Below are positions 33,978 to 43,150 of a stretch of DNA of 64,000 nucleotides, in pieces (position 1 is the first letter of the stretch; every line of letters starts with the position of its first letter). The notes under the pieces were generated by a model, which was given only the letters and a program-made list of their open reading frames with translations, made no database searches and was not told where the DNA came from. A program made the translations under genes and the position numbers. The stretch covers positions 84,673 through 148,672 of the forward strand of contig NVUQ01000002.1 in assembly GCA_002401955.1 (NCBI GenBank), given 5' to 3'. This DNA comes from Flavobacteriales bacterium (GTDB lineage Bacteria; Bacteroidota; Bacteroidia; Flavobacteriales_E; Vicingaceae).

Positions 33978-35861
33978 TTAAGCAAATTCGGATAGTTCTA
34001 ACCAACGGTCGGTTTTAGTATCCAATTCTTGAGTAACTTTTCCAAATTCTTTGGTTATTTTCATGAGTTCTTCGTGATCTGCAATGGTTTCGTTTAACTG
34101 ATTTCCTAATTCTTCTTTTTTCACTTCCAACAACTCCAAATCTTTTTCTAACTGTTCAAATTCTAATTTTTCCTTATAAGAAAATTTAGTTTTTGATTTT
34201 GAGTTTTTATCTTCCTTAGTAGAATCAAAAGATTTAACAACTGGTTTTTCTTTTTTCTCTATCGTTTTTTGGGCTGTAGCAACTTCTTTCACTTTAAACC
34301 TATAATCATTATAGTTTCCTAAAAAATCTTTGATTTTTCCATCTCCTTCAAAAACAAATAAGTGATCTACCAACTTATCCATAAAATACCTATCGTGAGT
34401 TACTATTATAAGGCACCCTTGAAATTCCATTAGAAAATCTTCTAACACATTTAAGGTTAATAAATCCAAATCATTGGTAGGCTCATCTAAAATTAAAAAA
34501 TTAGGGTTTTTAATTAAAATAGTCAGTAAATAAAGCCTCCTCTTTTCTCCTCCACTTAGCTTTTCAACTAAATTGTAATGCATGTGTTTAGGAAACAGAA
34601 AACGTTCTAACAACTGAGCTGCTGTTATCTTTCTACCTTTAGACATTGGAATAACCTCTGCAATATCTTTAATGGTTTCTATTACTTTCTTATTGTCCTT
34701 CAATTTCATACCACTTTGGGTATAATAACCAAACACAACGGTTTCTCCATGCTCTATTCTTCCGCTATCTAATGCTTGTTTTTCTAAAATAAGATCTAAA
34801 AAAGTAGTTTTTCCTACTCCGTTTTTCCCAACAATTCCAACTCGTTCTCTTCTTTTAAATATATAATTAAAATTATCTAATACATTTAAGTCTCCAAAGG
34901 CTTTATTGGCATTATGAATTTCAAGAATTTTACCTCCCAGCCTACTCATGTCAATCTCCATAGCAACCTTGCTATTGTCCTTCTTTAAATGAGCTGTTTT
35001 TTCAGTTTTATAAAAAGCATCTTCACGAGATTTAGCTTTAGTCCCCCTGGCTTTAGGTTGCCTTCTCATCCATTCCAACTCTTTACGATAAAGGTTTTTG
35101 GCTTTATCTACATTGGCTTCAAAAACCTCTTCACGCTCTTGTTTTTTCTCTAAATAATAACTGTAATTCCCTTTGTATTTATAAAGAGTTTCATCATCTA
35201 ATTCAATAATTTCATTACAAACTCTTTCTAAAAAATACCTATCGTGGGTAACCATTAAAATGGTTGTATTTTCTTTAGTCAGATAATTCTCTAACCATTC
35301 AATCATATCAATATCTAAATGATTGGTAGGTTCATCAAGAATAATAAAATCTGGATCATCTATTAATACCTGAGCCAATGCAATTCTTTTTTTCTGCCCG
35401 CCTGAAAGCTCGCCCACATTTTGCTCTAAATCATGGATATTTAACTGACCTAAAACTTGTTTAATTCTCACTTCATAATCCCAAGCATTGAGTAAATCCA
35501 TTTGCTCAAATGCTTCTTGCATTTTTTCATTATCATCAGGATTATCAATTGCCTTTTCGTAAGCTAATATTGCTTTTATTTGATCAGAATCGGCATCAAA
35601 AAGAACTTCAGAAATTGTTGATTCTTCATTAAAAACAGGCATTTGATCCAAAATGCCAACTTTAACATCTTTTCTAAAAATAACGTTTCCGGAATCGTAA
35701 CCTTCTTTACCTGCCAAAATATTTAAGAACGTAGATTTTCCTGTTCCATTTTTAGCTATAAATGCTACTTTTTGACCTTTTTCTATACCGAAAGTAAGGT
35801 TCTCAAATAATACTCTAATCCCGAAAGATTTTGTTAGGTTTTCTACTGATAAATAATTCAT
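33978..35861 (-). CDS. uup: ABC-F family ATPase, Uup-like
   Basis: 627 residues with two ATP-binding cassettes and no membrane domain. Cassette 1: AKNGTGKST, LSGGQKKRIALAQ, LDEPTNHLD; cassette 2: GKNGVGKTT, LSGGEKRRLYLL, LDEPTNDLD. The second signature and the C-terminal coiled coil after residue ~540 (KEKLEFEQLEKDLELLEVKK) point to the Uup branch. ABC-F proteins bind the ribosomal E site and relieve stalled or structured translation states; Uup has also been linked to replication fidelity. Antibiotic resistance is less likely from the sequence. Confidence 0.9.
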   Translation of the reverse strand: MNYLSVENLTKSFGIRVLFENLTFGIEKGQKVAFIAKNGTGKSTFLNILAGKEGYDSGNVIFRKDVKVGILDQMPVFNEESTISEVLFDADSDQIKAILAYEKAIDNPDDNEKMQEAFEQMDLLNAWDYEVRIKQVLGQLNIHDLEQNVGELSGGQKKRIALAQVLIDDPDFIILDEPTNHLDIDMIEWLENYLTKENTTILMVTHDRYFLERVCNEIIELDDETLYKYKGNYSYYLEKKQEREEVFEANVDKAKNLYRKELEWMRRQPKARGTKAKSREDAFYKTEKTAHLKKDNSKVAMEIDMSRLGGKILEIHNANKAFGDLNVLDNFNYIFKRRERVGIVGKNGVGKTTFLDLILEKQALDSGRIEHGETVVFGYYTQSGMKLKDNKKVIETIKDIAEVIPMSKGRKITAAQLLERFLFPKHMHYNLVEKLSGGEKRRLYLLTILIKNPNFLILDEPTNDLDLLTLNVLEDFLMEFQGCLIIVTHDRYFMDKLVDHLFVFEGDGKIKDFLGNYNDYRFKVKEVATAQKTIEKKEKPVVKSFDSTKEDKNSKSKTKFSYKEKLEFEQLEKDLELLEVKKEELGNQLNETIADHEELMKITKEFGKVTQELDTKTDRWLELSEFA

Positions 35862-35930
35862 ATAATACTCTTACTCTAAATTACGCAAAACATCCTTCCA
35901 CTTCATTCAGAACAGACTGGCTCGTTTGCA

Positions 35931-38900
35931 TTATATTTTAATTCCTAAAATGCAAACATCGTCAATTTGCTCAAGGTTTCCTTTCCATCCGTCAAATTCT
36001 TGCTTAAATATTTTTTCTTGCTTATCCATCTCCACAAGAGCATTCTCCCGTATAAATTTTCGAAATTGAGCATACTTATATTTTTTACCCTTCTTACCCT
36101 TCTTACCTCCAAATTGATCAGCATAACCATCAGTAAACAGATAAACAACATCTCCTTTTTCTAATTGAATTTTATGATTAGTAAAGCCTTTACCATCTTT
36201 AACAACATAATTACCTATCGGCTTTCGATCTCCTTTAATTTCAATCATTTTTCCTGCTCTAACTATCCAAAGTGGGTTGTATGCTCCAGCATAATTTAAT
36301 TCTCTTGTCTTCATATTCAAAGAACATAAAACGATATCCATTCCATCTCTCACTACTTCTTTACCTCCCAGTTTTTGACGCAGGGTTGTATTCACCAATT
36401 TATTTAAAAAATCTAACACCTCATTTGGTTTGGATAAATCTTTACCATACACTGCTTGGTTTAATCCTCCATGCCCTACAATACTCATTAATGCTCCTGG
36501 CACACCATGACCTGTACAATCTGCCACAGAAAAATAAATTAATTCTCCTACTCGTTCAACCCAATAAAAATCTCCAGAAATAATATCTTTTGGTTGATAG
36601 AAAACGAATGAATTTGGCAATAAGGTTCTAACAGAATCATTTGTAGGCAATATTGCTTCTTGTATTCTTTTAGCATATTTAATACTATCGGTAATGTTCT
36701 TGTTGTTTTCTTCGATTTTAGAATAGGCATTTTCTAGCTCTTTGTGTTGCTCATAAAGCTCAGTAGTTCTCTCTTTAACTTTATTTTCTAATTCTTTTTT
36801 AGATTTATTTAATCGTTTTGTTTTCATTTTTACATAGCCGTAAATAACCGAAAAAACAACAATTAATACCAATGCATAAAACCAATAAGTTCTCCAAAAT
36901 GGAGGTGTAATGGTAAACGAATATTCTACTGGGTTTTCATTCCAAACGCCATCGTTATTACATGCTATTAACTGAAAAGTATATTCTCCATGCGATAAGT
37001 TTGAATAAGAAACATATGTTTCTGTTAACTCAGGAGTCCATTCTTCATTTAAACCTAACAATCTTAATTTATATCTTACTTTTTTAGGATTAGTAAAACT
37101 AATTCCTGTATAATCAAACGTTAAATGGTTATTGGTATAGGATAAAACCATGTTGTTTTTTAAAGGAGTATCTTTATACTGAACCCTCATTCTAGTAATA
37201 TGAGTTTTAGGAGCTATACTGTTTTTTTTATCGTATTTTTTCTGATACTTTACAGCTCCGCCAATAGTCCCAAACCATAAATCTCCATTTTGATCTTTTA
37301 AGGCAGCATTCGAATTAGTTTCCATTCCAATAAACCCTTCTTCTTTTCCATAAAACTTAATCGCAGTTATTTCAGATGTTTCTGGATTTATAGTTAACTT
37401 ATCTACCCCCTTGTTTGTTCCAACCCAAAGGTTCCAATCATCATCAAAAATCATTAAATAAGGAGTATCTGAGTTTAATCCATCTTTAGTAGAATAATTG
37501 GTAAACTTTTCTCCATCGAACATTGAAATGCCTTTACCTGTACCCAACCATAAGTTACCATATTGATCAGGAATAATAAGGGCAACATATTTGTTAGGCA
37601 AACCATCTTTCTCCTCATATTTCTTATAAATTCCATTTTTTAAATAAACCAATCCTTCTCTAGTTCCAAACCAATAATCATTATTTTTATCTTGATAGAA
37701 ATAAGAAATTCGTTTTCCATATAACACATCTGTTTTTTTAAATGGAGAATAAATTGAATCATTTTCAGGATTATAACAAGTTACTCCTTGGAATGTTGAG
37801 AACCACATTATACCCTTTTTATCTTCATAAATACGCATTGTTGCATTTCCTAAAAAGCCTTCTCTATTAGAGATTAATTCATAATCACTTCCATCATATT
37901 TATACAAACCTTTAATTCCTCCTATCCATATATTGTCTTTAGTATCATGAAATATTGACCATATAGAATTGGTTTTCACTCCAGAATCAGGACCTATTTC
38001 TTCAATAAAATTGAGTTCTTTATAAGTAATCAATGATCTATCTACACTTGCTTTCATTCGGGAGGAGAATTTACCTGTTGCAAACCAATAATCTCCATTA
38101 TTATTTTGGGCAATTCCTCTAATGCTGTTACTACTCATTCCATAAAAATTAGTGTAAGCCTCAAATTTCTTTCCCATAAATTTCGAAATCCCTCCTGAAC
38201 TACTACCTAACCATATATTCTCTTCTCTATCTTTAAAGATAACCTGTGTTCCAGAGGAGTAAACATTTTTACATGCAGAAAAAGTTTCATTCATCTTATA
38301 CCCCAACTCCGTGTTATGATCAGTATTAAATATCGCGAAATATGGGTATGAAAGATACAAGGTCCCATCATCATCAAAATATATAGACCTAACATGTAGT
38401 TTTGCTGCTCTTGCTCCTAGTTTTGTAACAGGTAAAATCTTTGAAACTTCATTGTTTACATAAGTCAATTTAGCCAACCCATTAGCTGTTCCTATCCATA
38501 TATTCCCATCATTATCTTCTTTAATGGTTAACACCTCATTATTTGGAATTCCATCCTCCAATGAGTAAAAAGTAGTATTATCAGCTATTTTAGCTACTCC
38601 ATCAGCATTTGTTCCTACCCATAATTGTCCTCTTGAATCATAAAATAAGCACCTTATCTTTTTCTCATTAAATTGAGGATAAATTCTACTTACAGCAATA
38701 ATGTTCTTTTTATTCGATAAAGGATTAACATCAGAATTACCAAACTTAACAGAACACAAACCTTTTGCAGTTCCAAAAATCATTTCTCCATCCCGCTCCA
38801 ACAAAGTCATTACTCTATTTGAAGCTAAACCATCTTTTTCTGTAAAATTGATTACAAATGGTTCTACTTCGGAAGCTGTATAAACCGTTACTCCTCCATT

Positions 38901-39188
38901 TGTAGCAAACCAAATATTCCCATAACAATCTTCTTTTATGTCAAATACGTAATTATTGATTAAACCTTCGCTTGTTGTAAAATCTCGAAATTGATGTCCA
39001 TCAAAATAAGCTGCACCACCATGTGTCGCTACCCATAAGTATCCTTTTTGATCTTGTATAATTGCCTCAATGGTTGTTTGAGGAAGCCCCTCATCAAGGC
39101 TGTATGATTTAAAAGCATAATACTGTCCGTAAGATGTACACGCCAAGAAAGCAAATAATAGAAATAATATTTGATGTTTCAAATTCAT
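35931..39188 (-). CDS. Propeller-sensor SpoIIE-type phosphatase
   Basis: 1085 residues: signal peptide (ending SYGQ); ~640 residues of Reg_prop propeller repeats (IWIGTANGLAKL, LWVGTNADGVAKI, YWFGTREGLVYL); a Y_Y_Y domain (LTFDYTGISFTNPKKVRYKL); one membrane helix (YWFYALVLIVVFSVIYGYV); a coiled coil; and a cytoplasmic PPM/SpoIIE phosphatase domain (ISGDFYWVE, SVADCTGHGVPGALMSIVG, LFTDGYADQFGG, LEQIDDVCILG) with the metal-binding Asp residues. It would turn an outside signal into dephosphorylation of an anti-sigma-antagonist-type protein or similar. No partner kinase is adjacent. A decayed paralogue lies just upstream. Confidence 0.92.
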   Translation of the reverse strand: MNLKHQILFLLFAFLACTSYGQYYAFKSYSLDEGLPQTTIEAIIQDQKGYLWVATHGGAAYFDGHQFRDFTTSEGLINNYVFDIKEDCYGNIWFATNGGVTVYTASEVEPFVINFTEKDGLASNRVMTLLERDGEMIFGTAKGLCSVKFGNSDVNPLSNKKNIIAVSRIYPQFNEKKIRCLFYDSRGQLWVGTNADGVAKIADNTTFYSLEDGIPNNEVLTIKEDNDGNIWIGTANGLAKLTYVNNEVSKILPVTKLGARAAKLHVRSIYFDDDGTLYLSYPYFAIFNTDHNTELGYKMNETFSACKNVYSSGTQVIFKDREENIWLGSSSGGISKFMGKKFEAYTNFYGMSSNSIRGIAQNNNGDYWFATGKFSSRMKASVDRSLITYKELNFIEEIGPDSGVKTNSIWSIFHDTKDNIWIGGIKGLYKYDGSDYELISNREGFLGNATMRIYEDKKGIMWFSTFQGVTCYNPENDSIYSPFKKTDVLYGKRISYFYQDKNNDYWFGTREGLVYLKNGIYKKYEEKDGLPNKYVALIIPDQYGNLWLGTGKGISMFDGEKFTNYSTKDGLNSDTPYLMIFDDDWNLWVGTNKGVDKLTINPETSEITAIKFYGKEEGFIGMETNSNAALKDQNGDLWFGTIGGAVKYQKKYDKKNSIAPKTHITRMRVQYKDTPLKNNMVLSYTNNHLTFDYTGISFTNPKKVRYKLRLLGLNEEWTPELTETYVSYSNLSHGEYTFQLIACNNDGVWNENPVEYSFTITPPFWRTYWFYALVLIVVFSVIYGYVKMKTKRLNKSKKELENKVKERTTELYEQHKELENAYSKIEENNKNITDSIKYAKRIQEAILPTNDSVRTLLPNSFVFYQPKDIISGDFYWVERVGELIYFSVADCTGHGVPGALMSIVGHGGLNQAVYGKDLSKPNEVLDFLNKLVNTTLRQKLGGKEVVRDGMDIVLCSLNMKTRELNYAGAYNPLWIVRAGKMIEIKGDRKPIGNYVVKDGKGFTNHKIQLEKGDVVYLFTDGYADQFGGKKGKKGKKYKYAQFRKFIRENALVEMDKQEKIFKQEFDGWKGNLEQIDDVCILGIKI

Positions 39189-39233
39189 AAACTAAGGGTG
39201 TACAATGTAATAAAAATCAAGGGAATTCTAAAA

Positions 39234-39741
39234 TTACACACTAAGGGCTATAATACAAACATCGTCAAGTTGTTCTAGATTTCTTTTCCATGTTTTAAAC
39301 TCTTTTTCTAATGCCTATTTTTTGTTTAGAGAAATCTTTAGCACTAATTCCTAATATTAAATCTCGATAGCGTTTATACATGTATTTTTTTCCTTTTTCA
39401 CCGCCAAATTAATCGGCATAACCATCAGAGAATAAATAAATTTTATCTCCCTTAATTAGATTTATTTTGTGAGTAGTAAATGGTTTAATATTAGAAAACT
39501 GCCCTATTGGCTGCTTATCTCCTTTAATCTCTACCAGTTCTTTTCCTTTAATGTGAAACATAGAATTTATCGCTCCAGCATATTCCAACTTATTATTTTC
39601 TAAATCGAAACTACATAAATATATATGCATTCCATCTTTTTCATCAACGGTAAGGTTTATTAATGAATCAATAGTGGTATTATCTGCTTTAGAAATAAAA
39701 ACAGAAATCGTAAAAAATAAAACTATTAAAAGTTTTTTCAT
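39234..39741 (-). pseudogene. Decayed paralogue of the SpoIIE-type phosphatase
   Basis: The frame starts with a signal peptide (KKLLIVLFFTISVFISKA) and jumps straight into the C-terminal part of the phosphatase (KDGMHIYLCSFDLENNKLEYA, EIKGDKQPIGQ, IYLFSDGYAD), so the catalytic N-terminal part and the sensor are missing. After GYAD a TAA replaces the Gln of the intact copy; homology continues (FGGEKGKKY, later LEQLDDVCII) with a frameshift near 39320. The result is a fused, truncated and interrupted relic. Its ATG overlaps the TPR gene stop (ATGA). Confidence 0.85.
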
Positions 39742-40763
39742 CTTTGATTTAACACTCTTTCCAATACTAATGCAGCTTCAGTATATTGTGGATTTAACTT
39801 AAGAGCATATCGTAAATCTGTTTCCGCTTTTTCTAATTCATCTCTCTGCTCATAACAAAGAGCTCTATTGTAATAAGCATCTATGTATTTAGGTTCAATT
39901 TTTATAGCATTGGTATAATGCTCTATAGCTACATCATACACTTTTAAATATTCATGATGAATAAAGCCTAAATTAAAATGAGGTTCTCTGTATTCATGAA
40001 TACTTAAAATTTTATAATACGTTTCAATAGCTTCATTGTAATCTCCACTTTCTTGACAAATCATACCAAAAGCATATAGTGCTTCTAAATTATTTGAATC
40101 TATTCTTAACGCATTTTTAAAGTATTCTTTTGATAATGTATTCGGTTCGTCATAATGCAACAACCCTAACTGAATGTAAGCTTCAAAGTAATCATTTTCT
40201 TGTTCTACAGCTGTTGCAAAACTAGATATAGCACGAACAGTATCTCCTTTATCATTAAATATCATCCCCTTTAAATAATATGCCTCAGCGCTATGTACAT
40301 CCCTTTTTAAAACGGCATCAGCATAATCTAATGCTTGTTTATGATTTCTAGAAATTAATGCTAACCAACCCAATTCTATTCTAGCTGTAATGTTTTCATT
40401 ATCGATATACATACATTGATCCAAGGCTTCTTTCGATTCTTTTAATTTATCCTGTCCTTTTAACAATTCTGCTTTTAACAAATAGTATTCTGGAATCAAT
40501 GAATCCACTTTAATGGCTCTATCTAAATCATTAACTGCAGAAGTAACATCTTTGTATTTTACATACAGTTTTGCTCTTCGTAAATACAATGTTGAATTAT
40601 TAATGTCTTTTTTAAGCAAATCGTTTATTGCTCTAAATTCTGTAGTTTTCTCAGACACAGTTGTATCTTGGATTAACATTTCATCATTCACCTCATTTCC
40701 AGCATCGTTTCCACAAGAAAACAAAACCATTGAAAGCCCTAATATTATTACTATTCTATACAT
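39738..40763 (-). CDS. TPR repeat lipoprotein
   Basis: 341 residues from the ATG at 40763, which opens a lipoprotein signal (VLFSC, Cys17). An upstream in-frame ATG (40796) lies inside the recA terminator and is not credible. At least seven tetratricopeptide repeats follow (for example AEAYYLKGMIFNDKGDTVRAI, DYFEAYIQLGLLHYDEPN, NLEALYAFGMICQESGDYNEAI, KYIDAYYNRALCYEQRDELEKA). TPR lipoproteins scaffold envelope complexes. Overlap with the phosphatase relic suggests they once formed a transcription unit. Confidence 0.88.
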   Translation of the reverse strand: MYRIVIILGLSMVLFSCGNDAGNEVNDEMLIQDTTVSEKTTEFRAINDLLKKDINNSTLYLRRAKLYVKYKDVTSAVNDLDRAIKVDSLIPEYYLLKAELLKGQDKLKESKEALDQCMYIDNENITARIELGWLALISRNHKQALDYADAVLKRDVHSAEAYYLKGMIFNDKGDTVRAISSFATAVEQENDYFEAYIQLGLLHYDEPNTLSKEYFKNALRIDSNNLEALYAFGMICQESGDYNEAIETYYKILSIHEYREPHFNLGFIHHEYLKVYDVAIEHYTNAIKIEPKYIDAYYNRALCYEQRDELEKAETDLRYALKLNPQYTEAALVLERVLNQR

Positions 40764-40770
40764 AATTTTA

Positions 40771-40804
40771 AAAAAAGAAACCTTTCGAATATTCAAAAGG
40801 TTTC
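40771..40804 (-). terminator. recA terminator
   Basis: GAAACCTTTTGAAT and ATTCGAAAGGTTTC (minus strand) form a 14-bp stem with one mismatch, followed by a run of seven T. It lies 26 bases after the recA stop and before the TPR gene start. Confidence 0.85.
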
Positions 40805-40829
40805 AAAGGTAATTATTTATAATGAAGAT

Positions 40830-41837
40830 TTATTTTTCAGCTAAAGCATCTACAATTTTTTGTTCAATTTCTTCCATTAATTCAGGATTATCTAAAAAGA
40901 TCTCTTTTACAGCATCTCTTCCTTGTCCAAGTTTAGTATCACCATAACTAAACCAACTCCCTGCTTTTTTCACGATATCCATATCTACTCCTAAATCAAT
41001 TATCTCACCTACTTTAGAAATTCCTTTACCGTACATAATATCAAACTCTGCTTTTCTAAAGGGTGGAGCAACTTTATTTTTAACCACTTTTACTCTTGTT
41101 CTGTTTCCAATTACTTCATCGCCATTTTTAATTTGAGAAGATCTTCTAATGTCAATTCGTATAGAAGCATAAAATTTAAGTGCATTACCTCCTGAAGTTG
41201 TTTCTGGATTACCGAACATCACTCCAATTTTTTCTCTTAATTGGTTAATGAATATCACACAGCAATTTGCTTTTTTAATTGACCCCGTTAATTTACGAAG
41301 TGCTTTAGACATTAAACGTGCTTGTAGTCCCATTTGAGAATCACCCATTTCTCCTTCTATCTCTGCTTTTGGGGTTAATGCAGCAACAGAATCGACAACT
41401 AATAAATCAATAGCACCTGAACGAATTAAATTATCAGCAATTTCTAAGGCTTGCTCACCATTATCTGGTTGAGAAATAATTAAATTATCAATATCTACTC
41501 CTAATGATTCTGCATAAGTTGGATCAAAAGCATGTTCTGCATCTATAAAAGCACAAATACCTCCTTGCTTTTGGCATTCAGCTATTGCATGAATTGTTAA
41601 TGTTGTTTTACCAGAAGATTCAGGTCCATAAATCTCAACTACTCTTCCTCTAGGGTATCCTTTTATTCCAAGTGCTAAATCTAAATTTAATGAACCTGTA
41701 GGAATTACATCCACATCTACAACAGGAGCATCTCCTAATTTCATAATGGTACCTTTTCCATATGATTTTTCCAACCTATCCATTGTAAGTTGAAGTGCCT
41801 TTAACTTTTCTGCATTTACTTCTTTTACTTCTGCCAT
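40830..41837 (-). CDS. recA: Recombinase RecA
   Basis: 335 residues from the ATG at 41837 (protein begins [19 protein letters not shown]); an in-frame start 13 codons upstream adds an unlikely hydrophobic tail. Walker [10 protein letters not shown], the [12 protein letters not shown]alker B, loop L1 ([19 protein letters not shown]) and [19 protein letters not shown] with the C-terminal domain are all present. RecA drives homologous strand exchange and SOS induction. A -7 box and a short palindrome lie upstream; a terminator follows. Confidence 0.98.
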   Translation of the reverse strand: MAEVKEVNAEKLKALQLTMDRLEKSYGKGTIMKLGDAPVVDVDVIPTGSLNLDLALGIKGYPRGRVVEIYGPESSGKTTLTIHAIAECQKQGGICAFIDAEHAFDPTYAESLGVDIDNLIISQPDNGEQALEIADNLIRSGAIDLLVVDSVAALTPKAEIEGEMGDSQMGLQARLMSKALRKLTGSIKKANCCVIFINQLREKIGVMFGNPETTSGGNALKFYASIRIDIRRSSQIKNGDEVIGNRTRVKVVKNKVAPPFRKAEFDIMYGKGISKVGEIIDLGVDMDIVKKAGSWFSYGDTKLGQGRDAVKEIFLDNPELMEEIEQKIVDALAEK

Positions 41838-41878
41838 GATATATATAATTTTATTCTGAGTGATTAATTTTAACACTA

Positions 41879-41886
41879 CAAATCTA
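41879..41886 (-). promoter_or_regulatory. Possible -7 box of recA
   Basis: TAGATTTG (minus) matches TAnnTTTG and gives a leader of about 35-40 bases. Just upstream lies a 13-bp palindrome CTACAA-A-TTGTAG (41898-41910), a candidate regulator site. Confidence 0.4.
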
Positions 41887-42044
41887 GGTTAATAAATCTA
41901 CAAATTGTAGTTTTTGGAAATTTAATTTCAAATACTCAATGAAATCAACTCATTCAGAGCCAATATATTTCTTAACAAACAGAAGTCTCTTTAAAAAACG
42001 ATTAAAATATTGCAATCCAAAACCGTTATTCTAAATTTCAAAAC

Positions 42045-42524
42045 CTATACTGTAGGTTTTCCTTTTAAGTTCAAATCTCGTATTTGTTCGGTATGAATTT
42101 TCGTTTTAACCTTCAAAATGATATCTTCTATTACACCATTTTCATCAATTATAAATGTTGTTCTGTGAATTCCATCATAGGTTTTTCCCATAAATTTCTT
42201 CTCTCCCCAAACACCATATCTGTTTAAAACAGCTCTATCGGTATCGGCTAAAAGATTAAAAGGTAAATCGTGTTTTGCTATAAATTTTTGATGTTTTGCT
42301 TCATCATCTGCACTTACTCCAATTACTTCAAAACCATCTTTAATTAAGCTCTCGTAATTGTCTCTTAAATCGCAAGATTGAACGGTACAACCTGGTGTTA
42401 AATCTTTAGGATAAAAATAAAGGATTACTTTTTTACCTTGATAATCTGCAATTTTATGCACTTTACCGTTTTGATCTTTTATATCAAATTCTGGAGCTTT
42501 ATCTCCTACTTTTAGATGAAACAT
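42045..42524 (-). CDS. bcp: Thioredoxin-dependent thiol peroxidase (peroxiredoxin Q)
   Basis: 159 residues from the ATG at 42524 (MFHLKVGDKAPEF); a TTG three codons earlier is the only other option. The peroxidatic site is YPKDLTPGCTVQSCDLRDN with Cys46 and resolving Cys51, the atypical 2-Cys PrxQ/Bcp arrangement. GVSADDEAKHQKFIAKHDLPF and HRTTFIIDENG are further family blocks. The enzyme reduces peroxides in the cytosol. Stands alone. Confidence 0.93.
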   Translation of the reverse strand: MFHLKVGDKAPEFDIKDQNGKVHKIADYQGKKVILYFYPKDLTPGCTVQSCDLRDNYESLIKDGFEVIGVSADDEAKHQKFIAKHDLPFNLLADTDRAVLNRYGVWGEKKFMGKTYDGIHRTTFIIDENGVIEDIILKVKTKIHTEQIRDLNLKGKPTV

Positions 42525-42734
42525 AGTTTTCAATTTTACTTAATAAATCATAATTCTATAACCGAATAATTTCTATTTTTTTGTTCTCGATACATCTGTT
42601 AGCTAACGGACACTCGAACTGACAAAAATTAAAAATTGTATCGAGAATAAATCATTTTAATCTACTACAAAGTAGCTTATTCTATTCTGATATTGCAATG
42701 GAAATCAAAGCAAATTATCAACAAAAAAGAAAAA

Positions 42735-42941
42735 TTAATTACATTCACCAGTAGTGTATTCTGTAATACCATGGCTTTCTGCATGACAGCTCGTACTGTA
42801 AGTTACATTATTGCATCCACAAACTGGGTCGTATATTTCAATACATGCTGCTCCTGAGCCATTTGTGGCTTCACAACTATCTTTTGAGCAAGAAGATATC
42901 ATTAAAAGAACTGGGGATATTAAAGCGATAATGTATTTCAT
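42735..42941 (-). CDS. Kazal-type inhibitor domain lipoprotein
   Basis: 68 residues. A lipoprotein signal (MISSC, Cys18) is followed by one Kazal-like domain with the spacing C-x(n)-CIEIYDPVCGCNNVTYSTSCHAESHGI-x-GEC; six further Cys residues (23, 33, 41, 43, 52, 67) can form three disulfides. Kazal domains inhibit serine proteases. An outer-surface inhibitor would protect the cell from its own or foreign subtilisins; the window encodes an S8 protease, but a link is only inference. Confidence 0.82.
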   Translation of the reverse strand: MKYIIALISPVLLMISSCSKDSCEATNGSGAACIEIYDPVCGCNNVTYSTSCHAESHGITEYTTGECN

Positions 42942-43047
42942 TGTACTAGAGTTAAATTAATATTCTTGTGCAACGTAAAATTACCTGATCTATTGCTTCT
43001 GATTAATCTAATTTTTATTTTTTGACATCATAATCTTTTTAAAGAGT

Positions 43048-43150
43048 AATGTCATACCGAGCATAGCCGAGGTATCTTTTTGGATTTTTAGTGTAAATAT
43101 CAAAAGATTCCTCTGTTTCGTTCCTTCGTCACTTCAATCGGAATGACATT
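43048..43150. repeat. Dispersed palindromic repeat at the lgt 3' end
   Basis: Arms AATGTCATACCGAGC (left) and TCAATCGGAATGACATT (right) bracket about 70 bases with further partial pairing (GAGGTATCTTTT and AAAAGATTCCTC). It differs from the element at 32436 and represents a second repeat family (GTCATNCCGA). The right arm overlaps the last bases of lgt and may serve as its terminator. Confidence 0.65.

Noticed and set aside
40764..40796. Longer N-terminus for the TPR lipoprotein
   Set aside because: This segment overlaps the recA terminator hairpin, and the ATG at 40763 starts a standard lipoprotein signal.
41838..41876. 13-codon N-terminal extension of RecA
   Set aside because: Hydrophobic extension not found in RecA; the protein from 41837 begins as in homologues.
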